Of a stretch of DNA of 64,000 nt, positions 17,475 to 26,448 are shown piece after piece (positions within the stretch are counted from its first letter, which is position 1; the number at the start of each line of letters is the position of its first letter). The position numbers and the translations under genes are program-made. Below the pieces are notes generated by a model. It made no database searches, was not told where the DNA came from, and saw only the letters and a list, made by a program, of their open reading frames with translations. The DNA is from Rivularia sp. T60_A2020_040 (GTDB taxonomy: Bacteria > Cyanobacteriota > Cyanobacteriia > Cyanobacteriales > Nostocaceae). The stretch lies in the NCBI GenBank assembly GCA_015272215.1, contig JACYMD010000089.1:1-64000 (forward strand), written 5' to 3'.

Positions 17475-18623
17475 ATGAATCATGCTTCGTTATTTACTTT
17501 TGCTTCGCCATCTGAGTTGATTTTAGAAATACCATTAAACGCTCAAAATCAAGCTTGGGTTGAAAGTCAAAATTTTTCTGCATATATGAATAAACTTTGC
17601 CTTCTGGCTATCTTACCCTGGTTGGAGTCAGAATTCACTCAGCAGGCAAAGCTTGCGCCCAGTACCACTGCATTACCCAGCTTGTGGGAGCTGGTTAATG
17701 GATGTTCAATTACGATTACAGACGGGACTAAATTTGTATTAGTTCCCACTGAAGATATTGATTTAAGTGAGTTAAGGGTTGCTCAAGAATGGGTAGATAT
17801 ACCGAGTTGGGCGGGTGATTATTATTTGGGGGTACAAGTCCAACCGGATGAAGGTTTTGTGAGAGTTTGGGGTTATTGTACTCATGCTCAACTCAAGAAT
17901 AATCTTAATTATGATGCTACTTGGCGGACTTATGCAATAGATTCTACTGCTGTAACTACAGATTTAAGTTTATTAACTATAGCGCTAGAGTTTTGTCCCC
18001 AAGAAATAACCCGCAGTGAGATTCCATCCTTAGCAAATTTAACTCCAGCCCAAGCTAAAAATTTAATTTCTCGTTTGGGAAACCCCGAAGTAATAACACC
18101 TCGTTTGGAAATTCCATTTTCTATGTGGGGAGCGTTAATTGAGAATGAGGGTTGGCGAAGAAGTTTATATGAAAGAAGATTAGGATTACCGGAACAATGG
18201 TTTGTGATGGAATGGTTGCAAAATGGAGTTTCTCAAACAGCACAACAATTCGGTTGGGGAAGTTTTGATTTACAAACTGCTACGTCAGGTACTCGTAGTG
18301 TAGAACAATCGGGGACAATTTTTGCTCGTGAATTAACTATTGCCGAACAACAATATATTCTTTCAATCGTTCCTCAAAATGAACCAGAAGGAATAATTTG
18401 GCGTTTTGCATTGCGTAATGCTGCTACAAATGGTTTGATTCCCGAAGGATTTAAATTGAGATTGCTGACTGAAGATTTAGAATCCTTCCCCAATAATCAA
18501 GATGTAGCAGTAACTGCTGTAGAACAACTTGTTGTAGAGGTGATTTTAGAGCCAGGGGAAGGGATAATTTGGGAAATCGAACCTATACCGGAAAATTACG
18601 ATAGGGAAATTCTGCGGTTTTGA
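17475..18623 (+). CDS. DUF1822 family protein
   Basis: The protein starts MNHASLFTFASPSELILEIP and is about 382 aa. The open frame extends 25 codons further upstream, but that part is encoded by the tandem repeat and spacer. The ATG at 17475 has TAGGAG about 7 bases upstream, so it is preferred. Conserved features are WELVNGCSITI, LVPTEDIDLSELRVAQEWVD and the central VRVWGYCTHAQLK, characteristic of the cyanobacterial DUF1822 family. Members commonly follow a sigma-70-like gene and often precede a CHAT-domain gene, which is absent here because a minus-strand peptidase follows. Biochemical function is unknown; a role in controlling or sensing for the sigma factor is only inference from the pairing. 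Confidence 0.85.
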   Translation: MNHASLFTFASPSELILEIPLNAQNQAWVESQNFSAYMNKLCLLAILPWLESEFTQQAKLAPSTTALPSLWELVNGCSITITDGTKFVLVPTEDIDLSELRVAQEWVDIPSWAGDYYLGVQVQPDEGFVRVWGYCTHAQLKNNLNYDATWRTYAIDSTAVTTDLSLLTIALEFCPQEITRSEIPSLANLTPAQAKNLISRLGNPEVITPRLEIPFSMWGALIENEGWRRSLYERRLGLPEQWFVMEWLQNGVSQTAQQFGWGSFDLQTATSGTRSVEQSGTIFARELTIAEQQYILSIVPQNEPEGIIWRFALRNAATNGLIPEGFKLRLLTEDLESFPNNQDVAVTAVEQLVVEVILEPGEGIIWEIEPIPENYDREILRF

Positions 18624-18647
18624 TACTTATCTAAATATCGCTATTTA

Positions 18648-19685
18648 CTAACGAATTCGTTCTTGTCGAAAACCAGAATCACCACCTGTAGTAAACCAAT
18701 ATTCCCAAGTTCCTCCAGAAGCAGTTAACCAATTATTAAGGTCAAATGAACCACTTCCTTCGGGTGTGCCTTGAATTTTATAGGCTTTAACAGCTCGTTC
18801 CTTGTTATCCCAAATTAACGGCAATCCGGGTTTTATTTGTTCTGGTGTTTTGCCATTAGTTTGTAGAAAATAAGCATCGTGTCCCTTATCCGAACCATTA
18901 CCAAAAACTTGAGCAATTCCGTTTTCATCAATTGCGACAAAAGCACCTTCTTCCAAACCAATAGCATAAACGGGATGATTTTCGGCTACCATAATTCGAG
19001 CCATTAATCCGAAAATTCTCCCGTATCTTGTTTCGGGATGATTGTCATTACATCTGTCTAAATGGGTGTCAGTAATCGTATATTTTAGATAAGGAACTTG
19101 GAGAAAATTACTGTGATAAATATCCTGAGTATTATCATGAAAAGGGTCATTTAAAATTTCTGAACTCAACAACCCTTGTCTAGAAGGAGCATAATAATAT
19201 TCTCCTAAAATTGCCATACCGGCACTAGTTCCACCTACGGGAACCTTTTTATGATTAATTAAGTAATTAATTGCCTCTTCTGTAGCAGTTCCTTCCCAGC
19301 AATCTTCGTATTTATTTTGATCTCCACCAGCAAAATACAAAGCATCTGCGTTTTTGATATATTGCACCACCTCTGGATTATTAGCGGCTTCCCGACTATC
19401 AATAGAAAGTTCCGTAGCCGAATTGATTAAATCACTATAATTATCTGTAATCCACTGTGCTTGTCTGCCCACACCACCGCAGCGCAATACTAAATAATCT
19501 CCGTAATTAGCTTGTTCTAGAAACCATTTAGTTGCTGCATCTTCTCCTACAGTTCCTCCTTCTGCACCACCAATCAAAAGAATCGCAGGTTTTGAATCAG
19601 AACCCTTAACCTTTCCATACTCTAAATAATATTCAAAGTTGTTGCTATCATCAGCTTGTCTGTAATCGGGGAGTTTGATTGCCAT
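18648..19685 (-). CDS. Cyanophycinase-like serine peptidase (S51 family)
   Basis: A 345-aa protein with the S51 fold signature: AILLIGGAEGG at the N-terminus, ALYFAGGDQNKY, and the nucleophile elbow VPVGGTSAGMAILGE (Ser near residue 154). TDTHLDRCNDNHPETRYGRI follows, with the His that acts in the active site, and then GLEEGAFVAIDENG with the Glu. Cyanophycinase (CphB) cleaves cyanophycin to beta-Asp-Arg dipeptides, and the length and motifs are compatible. The sequence is divergent from classic CphB and there is no cphA beside it, so a related dipeptidase role is possible. It is convergent with the DUF1822 gene, with only 24 bp between. Confidence 0.75.
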   Translation of the reverse strand: MAIKLPDYRQADDSNNFEYYLEYGKVKGSDSKPAILLIGGAEGGTVGEDAATKWFLEQANYGDYLVLRCGGVGRQAQWITDNYSDLINSATELSIDSREAANNPEVVQYIKNADALYFAGGDQNKYEDCWEGTATEEAINYLINHKKVPVGGTSAGMAILGEYYYAPSRQGLLSSEILNDPFHDNTQDIYHSNFLQVPYLKYTITDTHLDRCNDNHPETRYGRIFGLMARIMVAENHPVYAIGLEEGAFVAIDENGIAQVFGNGSDKGHDAYFLQTNGKTPEQIKPGLPLIWDNKERAVKAYKIQGTPEGSGSFDLNNWLTASGGTWEYWFTTGGDSGFRQERIR

Positions 19686-19882
19686 ACATCAATTACTTTT
19701 AAGTTATTATTTTGCAAATCATTATTATAGTTTGGTGGTGATTAAAATAGAGATATTTATATAAATCAAATTATAAAAAATTCTTAATTAATTAGGATTT
19801 AGCAAATATGTTTGAAACGCAAAGGTACGCAAAGTTTTTATAGCAATTAAAAATACTTGTATCTAAGTATTGACTTCAATAT

Positions 19883-19931
19883 CTCTCCTAACCTCTTACC
19901 TCAGCGTCCTCAGCGTCTCTGCGGTTATTTT
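19883..19931 (-). repeat. Dispersed CGCAGAG-type repeat, reverse copy
   Basis: The plus strand reads CCTCTTACCTCAGCGTCC then TCAGCGTCTCTGCGGTTAT. This is the reverse complement of the ACCGCAGAGACGC...GAGG element seen at 39332, 53964 and 55206. It lies between the peptidase and epimerase genes. Confidence 0.7.
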
Positions 19932-19962
19932 AATCCATAATCTTCCCCCACAAAACCAGTAT

Positions 19963-21132
19963 TTACCCCAACCCTTCAAACTGTAACCAACACATATACA
20001 TTGCTCTAGGAACGTGAAAACAACCCTTCCATTTACCACCCTTTAAATTCAACAACACCTCACCACGACGATTTAAATAACCAAACCACTCTCCATACTC
20101 CGCATCAGCAAAATGTGTCCAAGTATAATCGTGCATCTTGTGATACCACTGCCAACATTCCTTCCTTCCCGTCAAACGATAACCCATCGCTAAGGCAACC
20201 AAAGATTCTAAATGCACCCACCACAACTTTTGATCCCATTCAAGTTGCTGTAGTGGATGTCCATCTATATCCATAAAGTAATACAAACCGCCGTGTTTTT
20301 TATCCCAAGCAAAATCAAGAATATTCAAGGTGACATCAACAGCTTGATTAATTAATTGTTTATCCCCACGACGCTGAGCGATATCCATCATAAACCACAT
20401 CGCTTCTATACCGTGACCGGGATTAATTAATCTTCCTTCAAAACAATTAATATGGTTCCCATCGGGAGTAACATTTTCAAACATTAATCCTCGTTCTTTA
20501 TCCAGGAAATCACCCATTACTTCTGTAACAGTTTGCTCTAAAACTTGTTCTAAAGTATCGTTTTCTAACAACCAAGCCATTTCTAAAGATAAGTTAGCTA
20601 AAATCATCGGTACTGCTAAAGATTTCATCGGACGAGTACCGGGATAAGTTTTATTATATTTACCTTTGGGATTGGACTGACGACGCAGAACGTTATTATA
20701 AGCTTGTAATGCGATATCTTTCGCCGATTCTTCTCCAGAAGCGAGAGCATATTGACTAAAAGCCATCGCCGCGAAACAATCGGAAAAGATATTATAAGGT
20801 TGGATTAACGGTTGACCTTCGCGGGTTAAAGAAAAATACCAATTACCGCTTTCATCTCTTCCATGTTCAGCGAGGAAATTAGCACCATTTGCAGCGATTT
20901 TCAACCAATCTTCCCGTTTCTCCAATTGGTTATACAGCATGGAAAACAGCCACACCTGACGATTTTGCAGCCAAATAAACTTGTCGGTATCGTAAACTTT
21001 ACCAGTTCGATCCAAACAGGTAAAATAACCACCTTTTTCCCAATCTACCGAATGGTTTTCCCAAAATGGTAGAACATCCTTGAGCAAAGTATCTTTGTAA
21101 AGTTGAGCTAATTGTTGAGAATTGTACTCCAT
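19963..21132 (-). CDS. AGE family epimerase (N-acylglucosamine 2-epimerase)
   Basis: About 389 aa from [20 protein letters not shown]. An in-frame start 23 codons further up (21201) is possible, but the Anabaena AGE, whose structure is known, begins at about this ATG. Residues [53 protein letters not shown] and [18 protein letters not shown] form the (alpha/alpha)6 barrel and contain the conserved His residues of the active site. The enzyme interconverts GlcNAc and ManNAc in the characterised relative. Resemblance to that enzyme is very high along the whole length, so activity is likely conserved. A CGCAGAG-type repeat flanks each side. Confidence 0.9.
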   Translation of the reverse strand: MEYNSQQLAQLYKDTLLKDVLPFWENHSVDWEKGGYFTCLDRTGKVYDTDKFIWLQNRQVWLFSMLYNQLEKREDWLKIAANGANFLAEHGRDESGNWYFSLTREGQPLIQPYNIFSDCFAAMAFSQYALASGEESAKDIALQAYNNVLRRQSNPKGKYNKTYPGTRPMKSLAVPMILANLSLEMAWLLENDTLEQVLEQTVTEVMGDFLDKERGLMFENVTPDGNHINCFEGRLINPGHGIEAMWFMMDIAQRRGDKQLINQAVDVTLNILDFAWDKKHGGLYYFMDIDGHPLQQLEWDQKLWWVHLESLVALAMGYRLTGRKECWQWYHKMHDYTWTHFADAEYGEWFGYLNRRGEVLLNLKGGKWKGCFHVPRAMYMCWLQFEGLG

Positions 21133-21271
21133 TAATTTCACCTGTGAATCAAAATCGATGGAGTTAATTATCGCTTTGCTGGGAATGAGAAACAAGTACA
21201 ACCATTTTAGATTTTAGATTTTGGATTTAAAAAGGTGTATTGTATACTCCTTTCTAGATGTATAATGATAA

Positions 21272-21330
21272 ATCTCTCTTTAATCTCTTTCCTCTGCGTT
21301 CTCTGCGTCTAGAAGGGTTTTTTTTCATCA
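21272..21330 (-). repeat. Dispersed CGCAGAG-type repeat, partial reverse copy
   Basis: TTTAATCTCTTTCCTCTGCG, then TTCTCTGCGTCTAGAAGGG and a T-run is a divergent reverse copy of the family at 39332. It lies upstream of the epimerase gene on the minus strand. A further AGAGG...GCAGAG stretch at 21370-21408 may be part of a second decayed copy. Confidence 0.55.
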
Positions 21331-21411
21331 TCATAAACTGGGAAGCGAATAATTAATTCATTTAAACGCAGAGGAAGGCAAAGGTAAACGCAAAGGCTCG
21401 CAGAGTTTTGA

Positions 21412-21972
21412 TTATCTCAAATTAGTTTTACCAAATATATCAATTTCATGTTCAGAAGCGTTTTCGATTTCGTTTACATAACCACATTTTGCATCGGGAA
21501 AAGCATCACAATAACTAACATAAGGTTTTATATCTAATATAGGAGTTTGGTCTAATAAGTCAATCCCTTCTACATATAAAATCAATCCTTCTATTTTAAC
21601 TAATTTTGGTGCGCTAATTCCGATGGGATTTGGACGATGGGGAGCGCGAGTTGCGAGAGTCCCTCGACGAATGCGCGGACCGCGTGGAATAATTACCGTG
21701 GGATTCCAGTGTTTATTTAGGTGCAACCATGATATTACCCAAATCCGCTCGAAACCTTCCATATCTTTGAGTGCTTCTTGGGGTATGGTGTTGAACAGTT
21801 CAATTTTTGCGATCGCGGGTTGGTAAGTTGATGGTGCTGATTGAAGTTGCGATTGTCGCGGGGTTCCGTGTCTTTCTTTGTAGGGGGAATGCACTACACC
21901 AATAGGTTGTAAAATAATATCGGTAGGAAAGGGAACAGTTTGAATGTAGTCTTTTGGGGGAAATTTAGGCAT
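21412..21972 (-). CDS. trmO: TrmO-type tRNA (t6A37) N6-methyltransferase
   Basis: A 186-aa member of the TsaA/TrmO family. ILQPIGVVHSPYKERHGTPR is near the N-terminus, followed by a central GFERIWVISWLHLNKHW and the very conserved RGTLATRAPHRPNPIG at about 105-120, which forms the SAM site. VEGIDLLDQTPILDIKPYV and YCDAFPDAKCGYV complete the beta-barrel. Characterised members methylate t6A37 in tRNA-Thr(GGU). The start at 21972 has no strong ribosome site visible, and a TnpB element ends 65 bp upstream, so its promoter may have been replaced or displaced by that insertion. Confidence 0.85.
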   Translation of the reverse strand: MPKFPPKDYIQTVPFPTDIILQPIGVVHSPYKERHGTPRQSQLQSAPSTYQPAIAKIELFNTIPQEALKDMEGFERIWVISWLHLNKHWNPTVIIPRGPRIRRGTLATRAPHRPNPIGISAPKLVKIEGLILYVEGIDLLDQTPILDIKPYVSYCDAFPDAKCGYVNEIENASEHEIDIFGKTNLR

Positions 21973-21987
21973 ACTGCTATATAAATA

Positions 21988-22020
21988 CTAGACAAGTCTA
22001 GACATTACTTGACATGTCAA
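21988..22020. repeat. Paired palindromes at the 3' side of the TnpB gene (possible element end)
   Basis: CTAGACAAGTCTAG (21988-22001) folds as a 6-bp hairpin and TTGACATGTCAA (22009-22020) is a perfect 12-bp palindrome. They lie immediately downstream of the tnpB stop. IS200/IS605-type elements carry subterminal hairpins here, and the guide RNA (omega RNA) of TnpB overlaps the gene's 3' end. Assignment as the right end is inference by position. Confidence 0.45.
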
Positions 22021-22037
22021 CGGGAGCATGGGAGCGG

Positions 22038-23144
22038 TTATCCCTCAACGTCCAGGCACGGTTTAGCCAACCGTGCATAGTTTTCTAAATTTTTAGCTGC
22101 ATTTAAGTCTCGATCAGCGGTATGGTGACATTTTTCACAGACATAAACACGTTCAGATAAACTCATAGGTTTAATTTCTCCGCAATTTGAACACTTTTTA
22201 GTAGATGGATAAAACCTATCTACAAAGATAACTTGGACACCATATCTAACTACTTTGTATTCAATCTGTCGGCGGAATTCATAAAAATTAGCATCGCTAA
22301 TTGCACCAGCAAGTTTGTGATTTTTCAACATTCCACTGGTGTTTAAATCTTCCAAAGCTACTACTGCGTGATTTTTGCAGATAAATGTAGTAGCCTTATG
22401 AGTTGCATCTTTGCGAATATTAGCAATACGTCGATGAAGCTTGGATATTCTCAGCTTTTGTTTTTTATAACGATTACTTCCTTTTACTTTTAGAGTTAAT
22501 TGACGTTGTAATTTAGATAACTTTTTCTTAGCTTTCTTTAAAGCTTTTGGGTTAATAAAAATAATTCCTGTTGAAAGTGTTGCTAGGGTTTTGATTCCCA
22601 AGTCCACACCAACGTAGGTCTCCTTTTTAGAGGTCGGTTGTGCTTCTATTTCATAAGAGCAAGAAATATACCAATCACCCGCAATTTTAGATATTGTTAG
22701 CTTTTTAGTTGTGGTATGTGGCAATCCTTCATAGGTTGATACCCAACCAATTGTGGGTAACTTAATTCTAGTTCCACCAATTGGAATTGGTTTACCACCC
22801 GCATTAATTGAAAAACTATCATTGAAACCTTTTTTTTTAAATCTCGGATAATTACCCCGTTTGTCGAAAAAGTTTTTGAATGCTTTACCTAAATTATCAA
22901 ATGCAAATTCTGTAACTTTTTGACATATGCCTTTTTCTTTTATCCAGGTTAAAACTGGTTTTACATGATTATTAAAAAACTTCTTTAATACTAAATGATT
23001 TGGTTTAAGACCTGACCTATACAAAGCTTGCCATGTTTCTAGTCCCCAGTTATATGTAAACCGAGAAATGCCTGCGTGTTTTGACATCAGTATTTTTTGA
23101 TCGGATGTCAGTTTTAGCTTTGTTTTGATCGAAGTTAACAACAC
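22038..23144 (-). CDS. tnpB: IS200/IS605-family TnpB, RNA-guided nuclease
   Basis: A 368-aa TnpB with GTG start. RuvC-like catalytic residues appear intact: Asp in YVGVDLGIKTLATLS (about residue 182), Glu in VVALEDLNTSGML (about 261) and Asp in HTADRDLNAAKNL (about 346). A four-cysteine zinc ribbon lies between (KKCSNCGEIKP, VYVCEKCHH). The N-terminal helical block (FTYNWGLETWQALY) fits the family. TnpB proteins are omega-RNA-guided DNA nucleases that promote element retention. No tnpA lies alongside, so this copy would need a transposase from elsewhere. It is inserted between trmO and the M48 protease gene. All motifs are complete and there is no frameshift, so it may be active. Confidence 0.93.
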   Translation of the reverse strand: MLLTSIKTKLKLTSDQKILMSKHAGISRFTYNWGLETWQALYRSGLKPNHLVLKKFFNNHVKPVLTWIKEKGICQKVTEFAFDNLGKAFKNFFDKRGNYPRFKKKGFNDSFSINAGGKPIPIGGTRIKLPTIGWVSTYEGLPHTTTKKLTISKIAGDWYISCSYEIEAQPTSKKETYVGVDLGIKTLATLSTGIIFINPKALKKAKKKLSKLQRQLTLKVKGSNRYKKQKLRISKLHRRIANIRKDATHKATTFICKNHAVVALEDLNTSGMLKNHKLAGAISDANFYEFRRQIEYKVVRYGVQVIFVDRFYPSTKKCSNCGEIKPMSLSERVYVCEKCHHTADRDLNAAKNLENYARLAKPCLDVEG

Positions 23145-23521
23145 AACTACTCACTATCACTCCTCGATATTAAATTCGGCTATTAATCGATTAGCCTTTT
23201 TTTTATTATTCCACAATCACATGGATTTTCAAATTATGTTTATATTAATTTTCCATAACCCAAACTTACTATTACTTTTTAATGGAGGAGAGTTGTCTTA
23301 CAACTTGTTTCTTATTGTCGGCTCTTGTATATAAATGTATATTCTTGTCTATGAAATTCTCTACTAGGGCGTAGCTCACACCTGTTAACTTTACTCCGAA
23401 CTTTTATCAGAAACTTGGGTTTATCCAATTTTTTACGTAATTTTACGTACACAGCTACTGCAAACGAGTAAGTAAAATAAAGTTATAAAAATAACTTGTA
23501 TTTAAAATCTACACAGTATAA
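23145..23521. other. 377-bp gap between TnpB and the M48 protease gene
   Basis: It should hold the left end of the TnpB element and the protease promoter. GGCTA/TAGCC at 23178-23196 forms a short stem followed on the plus strand by eight T. I cannot place the left end precisely. A 69-codon open frame here has a low-complexity, hydrophobic translation and is not called. Confidence 0.4.
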
Positions 23522-24487
23522 ATGAGTATATTAAAAAAGAAGTTGCCAGCAATTATAACTTGTGTGTGTTTGCTGTTATCCACTACAACCAAAACAGAAG
23601 CAATTTCTGAAAATAATTCTATTTACCAAAACGCTAAAATACAATTACCTCCAGACTTTTACGCACTGTATCGCATTGTTGATCGAATATCGCGTGCAAA
23701 TGAATACGATACTCATCCTTGGCAAATTGTGAGAGTTGCCAAATATGATAGTCAAGCATTCAGTGAAAATGTCAATTTGATACCTATTTATAGTGGTGTA
23801 TTAGAACAATTAGGCGGCGATGCTTCAGCTTTAGCTTGTATAATTAGTCATGAAATGGCTCATCATCAGCAAGGGCATCAAGTTGTTAGTAATGTCGAAA
23901 AAATAGAATTAATTGCTCAGATTCGAGAAGATGCGGAAAAACAAGTTTTAGGTGGAGATAGAAAAATGTCTCCAGTTTCAGCAGTCGGTGATTTTGTTGT
24001 CAGACGTGTGGTTGGAGGCGCTATTGGTACTGTTGTTGGTGGTGTTTTAAATAATCGCAGCAACAGAAGATTTAGACAAGCGCAACAACGAATTAATACA
24101 ATTGTAGAAAAAAAGACGACAGAGTTAGAAAAACAAATCGAAAAACAAAGTAGAGAAGATGAATTTGTTGCCGATAAATTTGCTTATCTGGCTTCTGTCA
24201 AAGCAGGTTTTGATGGGGAAGGATGTTTACGTGCAATGTTAGTACTTAATCGTATTCCGGGAATTGAATTTGAGCAAAATCATCCCACTATCGAAGAACG
24301 AATTGCAGCAATAAAAGCGATAATGACAGAGTTTGAAACTGAAAGTTTAGTCGATTTAGGACAAGAAAAGTTATTAAAAACTCAACCTTTAACTTACAAT
24401 TTGTCTGTAAATCAAACATCCTTACGTGTAAATTCTCGTCACGGTGCTTCCATGGGAGATGATATTGATAGAATGTTTGGTTATTGA
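23522..24487 (+). CDS. M48 family zinc metalloprotease, exported
   Basis: A 321-aa protein. The first about 27 residues (KKKLPAIITCVCLLLSTTT) form a signal peptide or single membrane anchor. The zinc motif is CIISHEMAHHQQGH near residue 118 (HExxH) and the third ligand is the Glu in EDEFVADKFAYLAS near 216. Between them is a Gly-rich hydrophobic stretch (VVGGAIGTVVGGVLNN), likely a membrane-associated glycine zipper, followed by a charged helix. It resembles the BepA/LoiP-like secreted M48 group that acts in envelope protein quality control, though without TPR repeats. Length is normal. The context (TnpB upstream, DOMON-like gene convergent) gives no further clue. Confidence 0.86.
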   Translation: MSILKKKLPAIITCVCLLLSTTTKTEAISENNSIYQNAKIQLPPDFYALYRIVDRISRANEYDTHPWQIVRVAKYDSQAFSENVNLIPIYSGVLEQLGGDASALACIISHEMAHHQQGHQVVSNVEKIELIAQIREDAEKQVLGGDRKMSPVSAVGDFVVRRVVGGAIGTVVGGVLNNRSNRRFRQAQQRINTIVEKKTTELEKQIEKQSREDEFVADKFAYLASVKAGFDGEGCLRAMLVLNRIPGIEFEQNHPTIEERIAAIKAIMTEFETESLVDLGQEKLLKTQPLTYNLSVNQTSLRVNSRHGASMGDDIDRMFGY

Positions 24488-24686
24488 TAAAAATATTGAA
24501 GTTGTGAAGCTAAAATAAACCGGGTTATTAGACATTAAGTTATATAGAATAAATAGCTTCTTCTCCTACACAGAGTACCTGTAGCGGTTTTTAATTGGTC
24601 ATTTTATAACAAGATAACAATAATCAAAAATAGGGAATTTTAATTAGGAACTCTTGCAGTGATGTATCACTATTTATAGAAATAGA

Positions 24687-25235
24687 TTATACATAAAACA
24701 AAAAACTATCTCGCAGATGAAAATCTGCTTCTTTTCCACAATGCGTTAATGCCCAATAACTCATATCTTTGTTTTTCTCTTTAATAACAGTGGTAATAGA
24801 AACGTCAAAATTTCTGTCTATAGAAGTCAAACAATGCATATTGAATTCTAAACTGATAAATAAAGCATTAGAATCGCGCAGAACATTAAACGGAAGTGAA
24901 TCAACTCTATGTTCTAATTCCATTACTTCTCGATATCTTTCAAAGCGATAAACATTCCAATTTCCACTGGGAGAAAGATTAAACTCCCAATAGTGAGTAG
25001 AATGATATTTCCCTAGAAAAAACTCGAAACAAGTTGTTTCCCAAAGTCCATCTTTACGAGTTGGAATATCTACGACGGGAGGAATTTCTATTTGCTCTAA
25101 ATCCCCTTTGAGTGCGTAATTAAGAGTTAATGTATGGTTTAGCCGAATGATTTCACCTGTAATCTGTAAATCAGTTTTTGTTGGCTCAAATGGTTGTAAG
25201 GAAAATGCATGATTTCTCATAGAATTGGCGGGCAT
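24687..25235 (-). CDS. DOMON-like domain protein
   Basis: A 182-aa protein. The pattern NHAFSLQPFEPTK, then IPPVVDIPTRKDGLWETTCF and EFFLGKYHSTHYWEFNLSPS, then GNWNVYRFERYREVM fits the bacterial DOMON-like family, a beta-sandwich related to heme- or sugar-binding DOMON domains. No signal peptide is visible, so it is probably cytoplasmic. It follows the phosphotransferase gene by about 73 bp on the same strand, so the two may form an operon. Ligand is unknown. The start at MPANS is 5 residues before a second Met that could also serve. Confidence 0.78.
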   Translation of the reverse strand: MPANSMRNHAFSLQPFEPTKTDLQITGEIIRLNHTLTLNYALKGDLEQIEIPPVVDIPTRKDGLWETTCFEFFLGKYHSTHYWEFNLSPSGNWNVYRFERYREVMELEHRVDSLPFNVLRDSNALFISLEFNMHCLTSIDRNFDVSITTVIKEKNKDMSYWALTHCGKEADFHLRDSFLFYV

Positions 25236-25308
25236 AATGGTTAATTGAAGTCAGACGTAGTAAGACACCCCGTCTCTACATTATTATTTATACAACTATT
25301 TCTGAAAA

Positions 25309-26448
25309 CTAATTATCAAAACTTGAAATAATCTCCATAATTGTATTTTCTTGCATTTCAATACTTTCAGTTAACTTGAACTGTACTAAAGCCCTAGCAA
25401 GATTGTGTTCTGGGTATTTTACTTTAAAATAAACATTACCTGCTAAGTAATCTGTAAAAAACCGCAGCCCTAATTCAAACGCAATTAAACGAATCCCATC
25501 GTATATATATGCATAATCACTCTTTGTGAGAAAATCTTTCGCTACTGCCAGATAACCACCCAAAACTAACTGACAAATATCAGTGTCAAAATTTACTGCT
25601 TGCCAATCTTCTGTTTCTTCTCCCAAAGGATTGCAAGCACAGCGTAAACAGTCACCAATATCGTAATGTACTAATCCAGGTTTAACGGTATCCAAGTCAA
25701 TAATACTGATAGCTTCTCCATTATTCGTATCAATCATGATATTATTTACCTTGGGGTCGCCGTGGATGGGACGTAAATGTAGATGTCCTTGCGATCGCGC
25801 TTTTTCCAAAACGTCAGCTAAAGTCTTACGACAATCAATAAATTGCCAACAGTATTCGACTTCCAGAGATTTATTCGACTTATTATATTTATATAAATTC
25901 TCTACATTTTCGTATTGTTTTAAATAGTTGGGTGTAACATGAAAACCCGGTAGAGTATCGGCTAATTTTTCTACTGGTAAATCGCCGATTAAATGATGAA
26001 ACATTCCCAGAGCGTAACCGATTTCACTTGCGTGTTTATTATCTTTGATAATATCAAATGTTTCGGCATTCTCAATAAACCCAATTGCCCGCCAAAATGA
26101 ATTTTCAGCATCAATAAAGTGGTTTTGGTTATTTTGAGTTAATAATACTTTTGGGACTTCCCAACGACGATTTGAACTCAGGGGAGAATGTTTTAAACGT
26201 TGACTTACATGATTGGTAAAAGTACTTATATTCTGCATTACCAATTCGGGTTGACGAAACACATTTTGATTAATGCGTTGTAAGATAAAATGCTTTTCTT
26301 CTAAAGAATCTAAGGTAACAAGAAAAGTACCGTTAATGTTACCATGTCCAAATTCTTCAATTTTGATTACATTGCCTTGTGTTTCAAATTGATTGGCAAT
26401 TTCAACTAGATTATTCAAGATTGTGTCTGTATTCAGAGGTGCTTTCAA
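25309..26448 (-). CDS. APH-fold phosphotransferase, N-acetylhexosamine 1-kinase-like
   Basis: A 379-aa protein of the aminoglycoside phosphotransferase/choline kinase fold. The nucleotide-binding N-lobe includes NINGTFLVTLDS and HFILQRINQNVF, with Lys/Arg-type ATP contacts. The catalytic loop is LRPIHGDPKVNNIMID (Asp near residue 230), and the metal-binding Asp follows in SIIDLDTVKPGLVHYDIGD. This arrangement is typical of NahK-like sugar kinases rather than antibiotic-resistance enzymes. The substrate is inferred only; GlcNAc, GalNAc or another amino sugar is plausible. An AGE epimerase gene 4 kb away also acts on such sugars. Confidence 0.75.
   Translation of the reverse strand: MKAPLNTDTILNNLVEIANQFETQGNVIKIEEFGHGNINGTFLVTLDSLEEKHFILQRINQNVFRQPELVMQNISTFTNHVSQRLKHSPLSSNRRWEVPKVLLTQNNQNHFIDAENSFWRAIGFIENAETFDIIKDNKHASEIGYALGMFHHLIGDLPVEKLADTLPGFHVTPNYLKQYENVENLYKYNKSNKSLEVEYCWQFIDCRKTLADVLEKARSQGHLHLRPIHGDPKVNNIMIDTNNGEAISIIDLDTVKPGLVHYDIGDCLRCACNPLGEETEDWQAVNFDTDICQLVLGGYLAVAKDFLTKSDYAYIYDGIRLIAFELGLRFFTDYLAGNVYFKVKYPEHNLARALVQFKLTESIEMQENTIMEIISSFDN

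Noticed and set aside
23125-23334. 69-codon plus-strand frame between TnpB and the M48 gene
   Set aside because: Composition is hydrophobic low complexity from AT-rich DNA. It overlaps the TnpB 5' end, and no ribosome site or family is visible.
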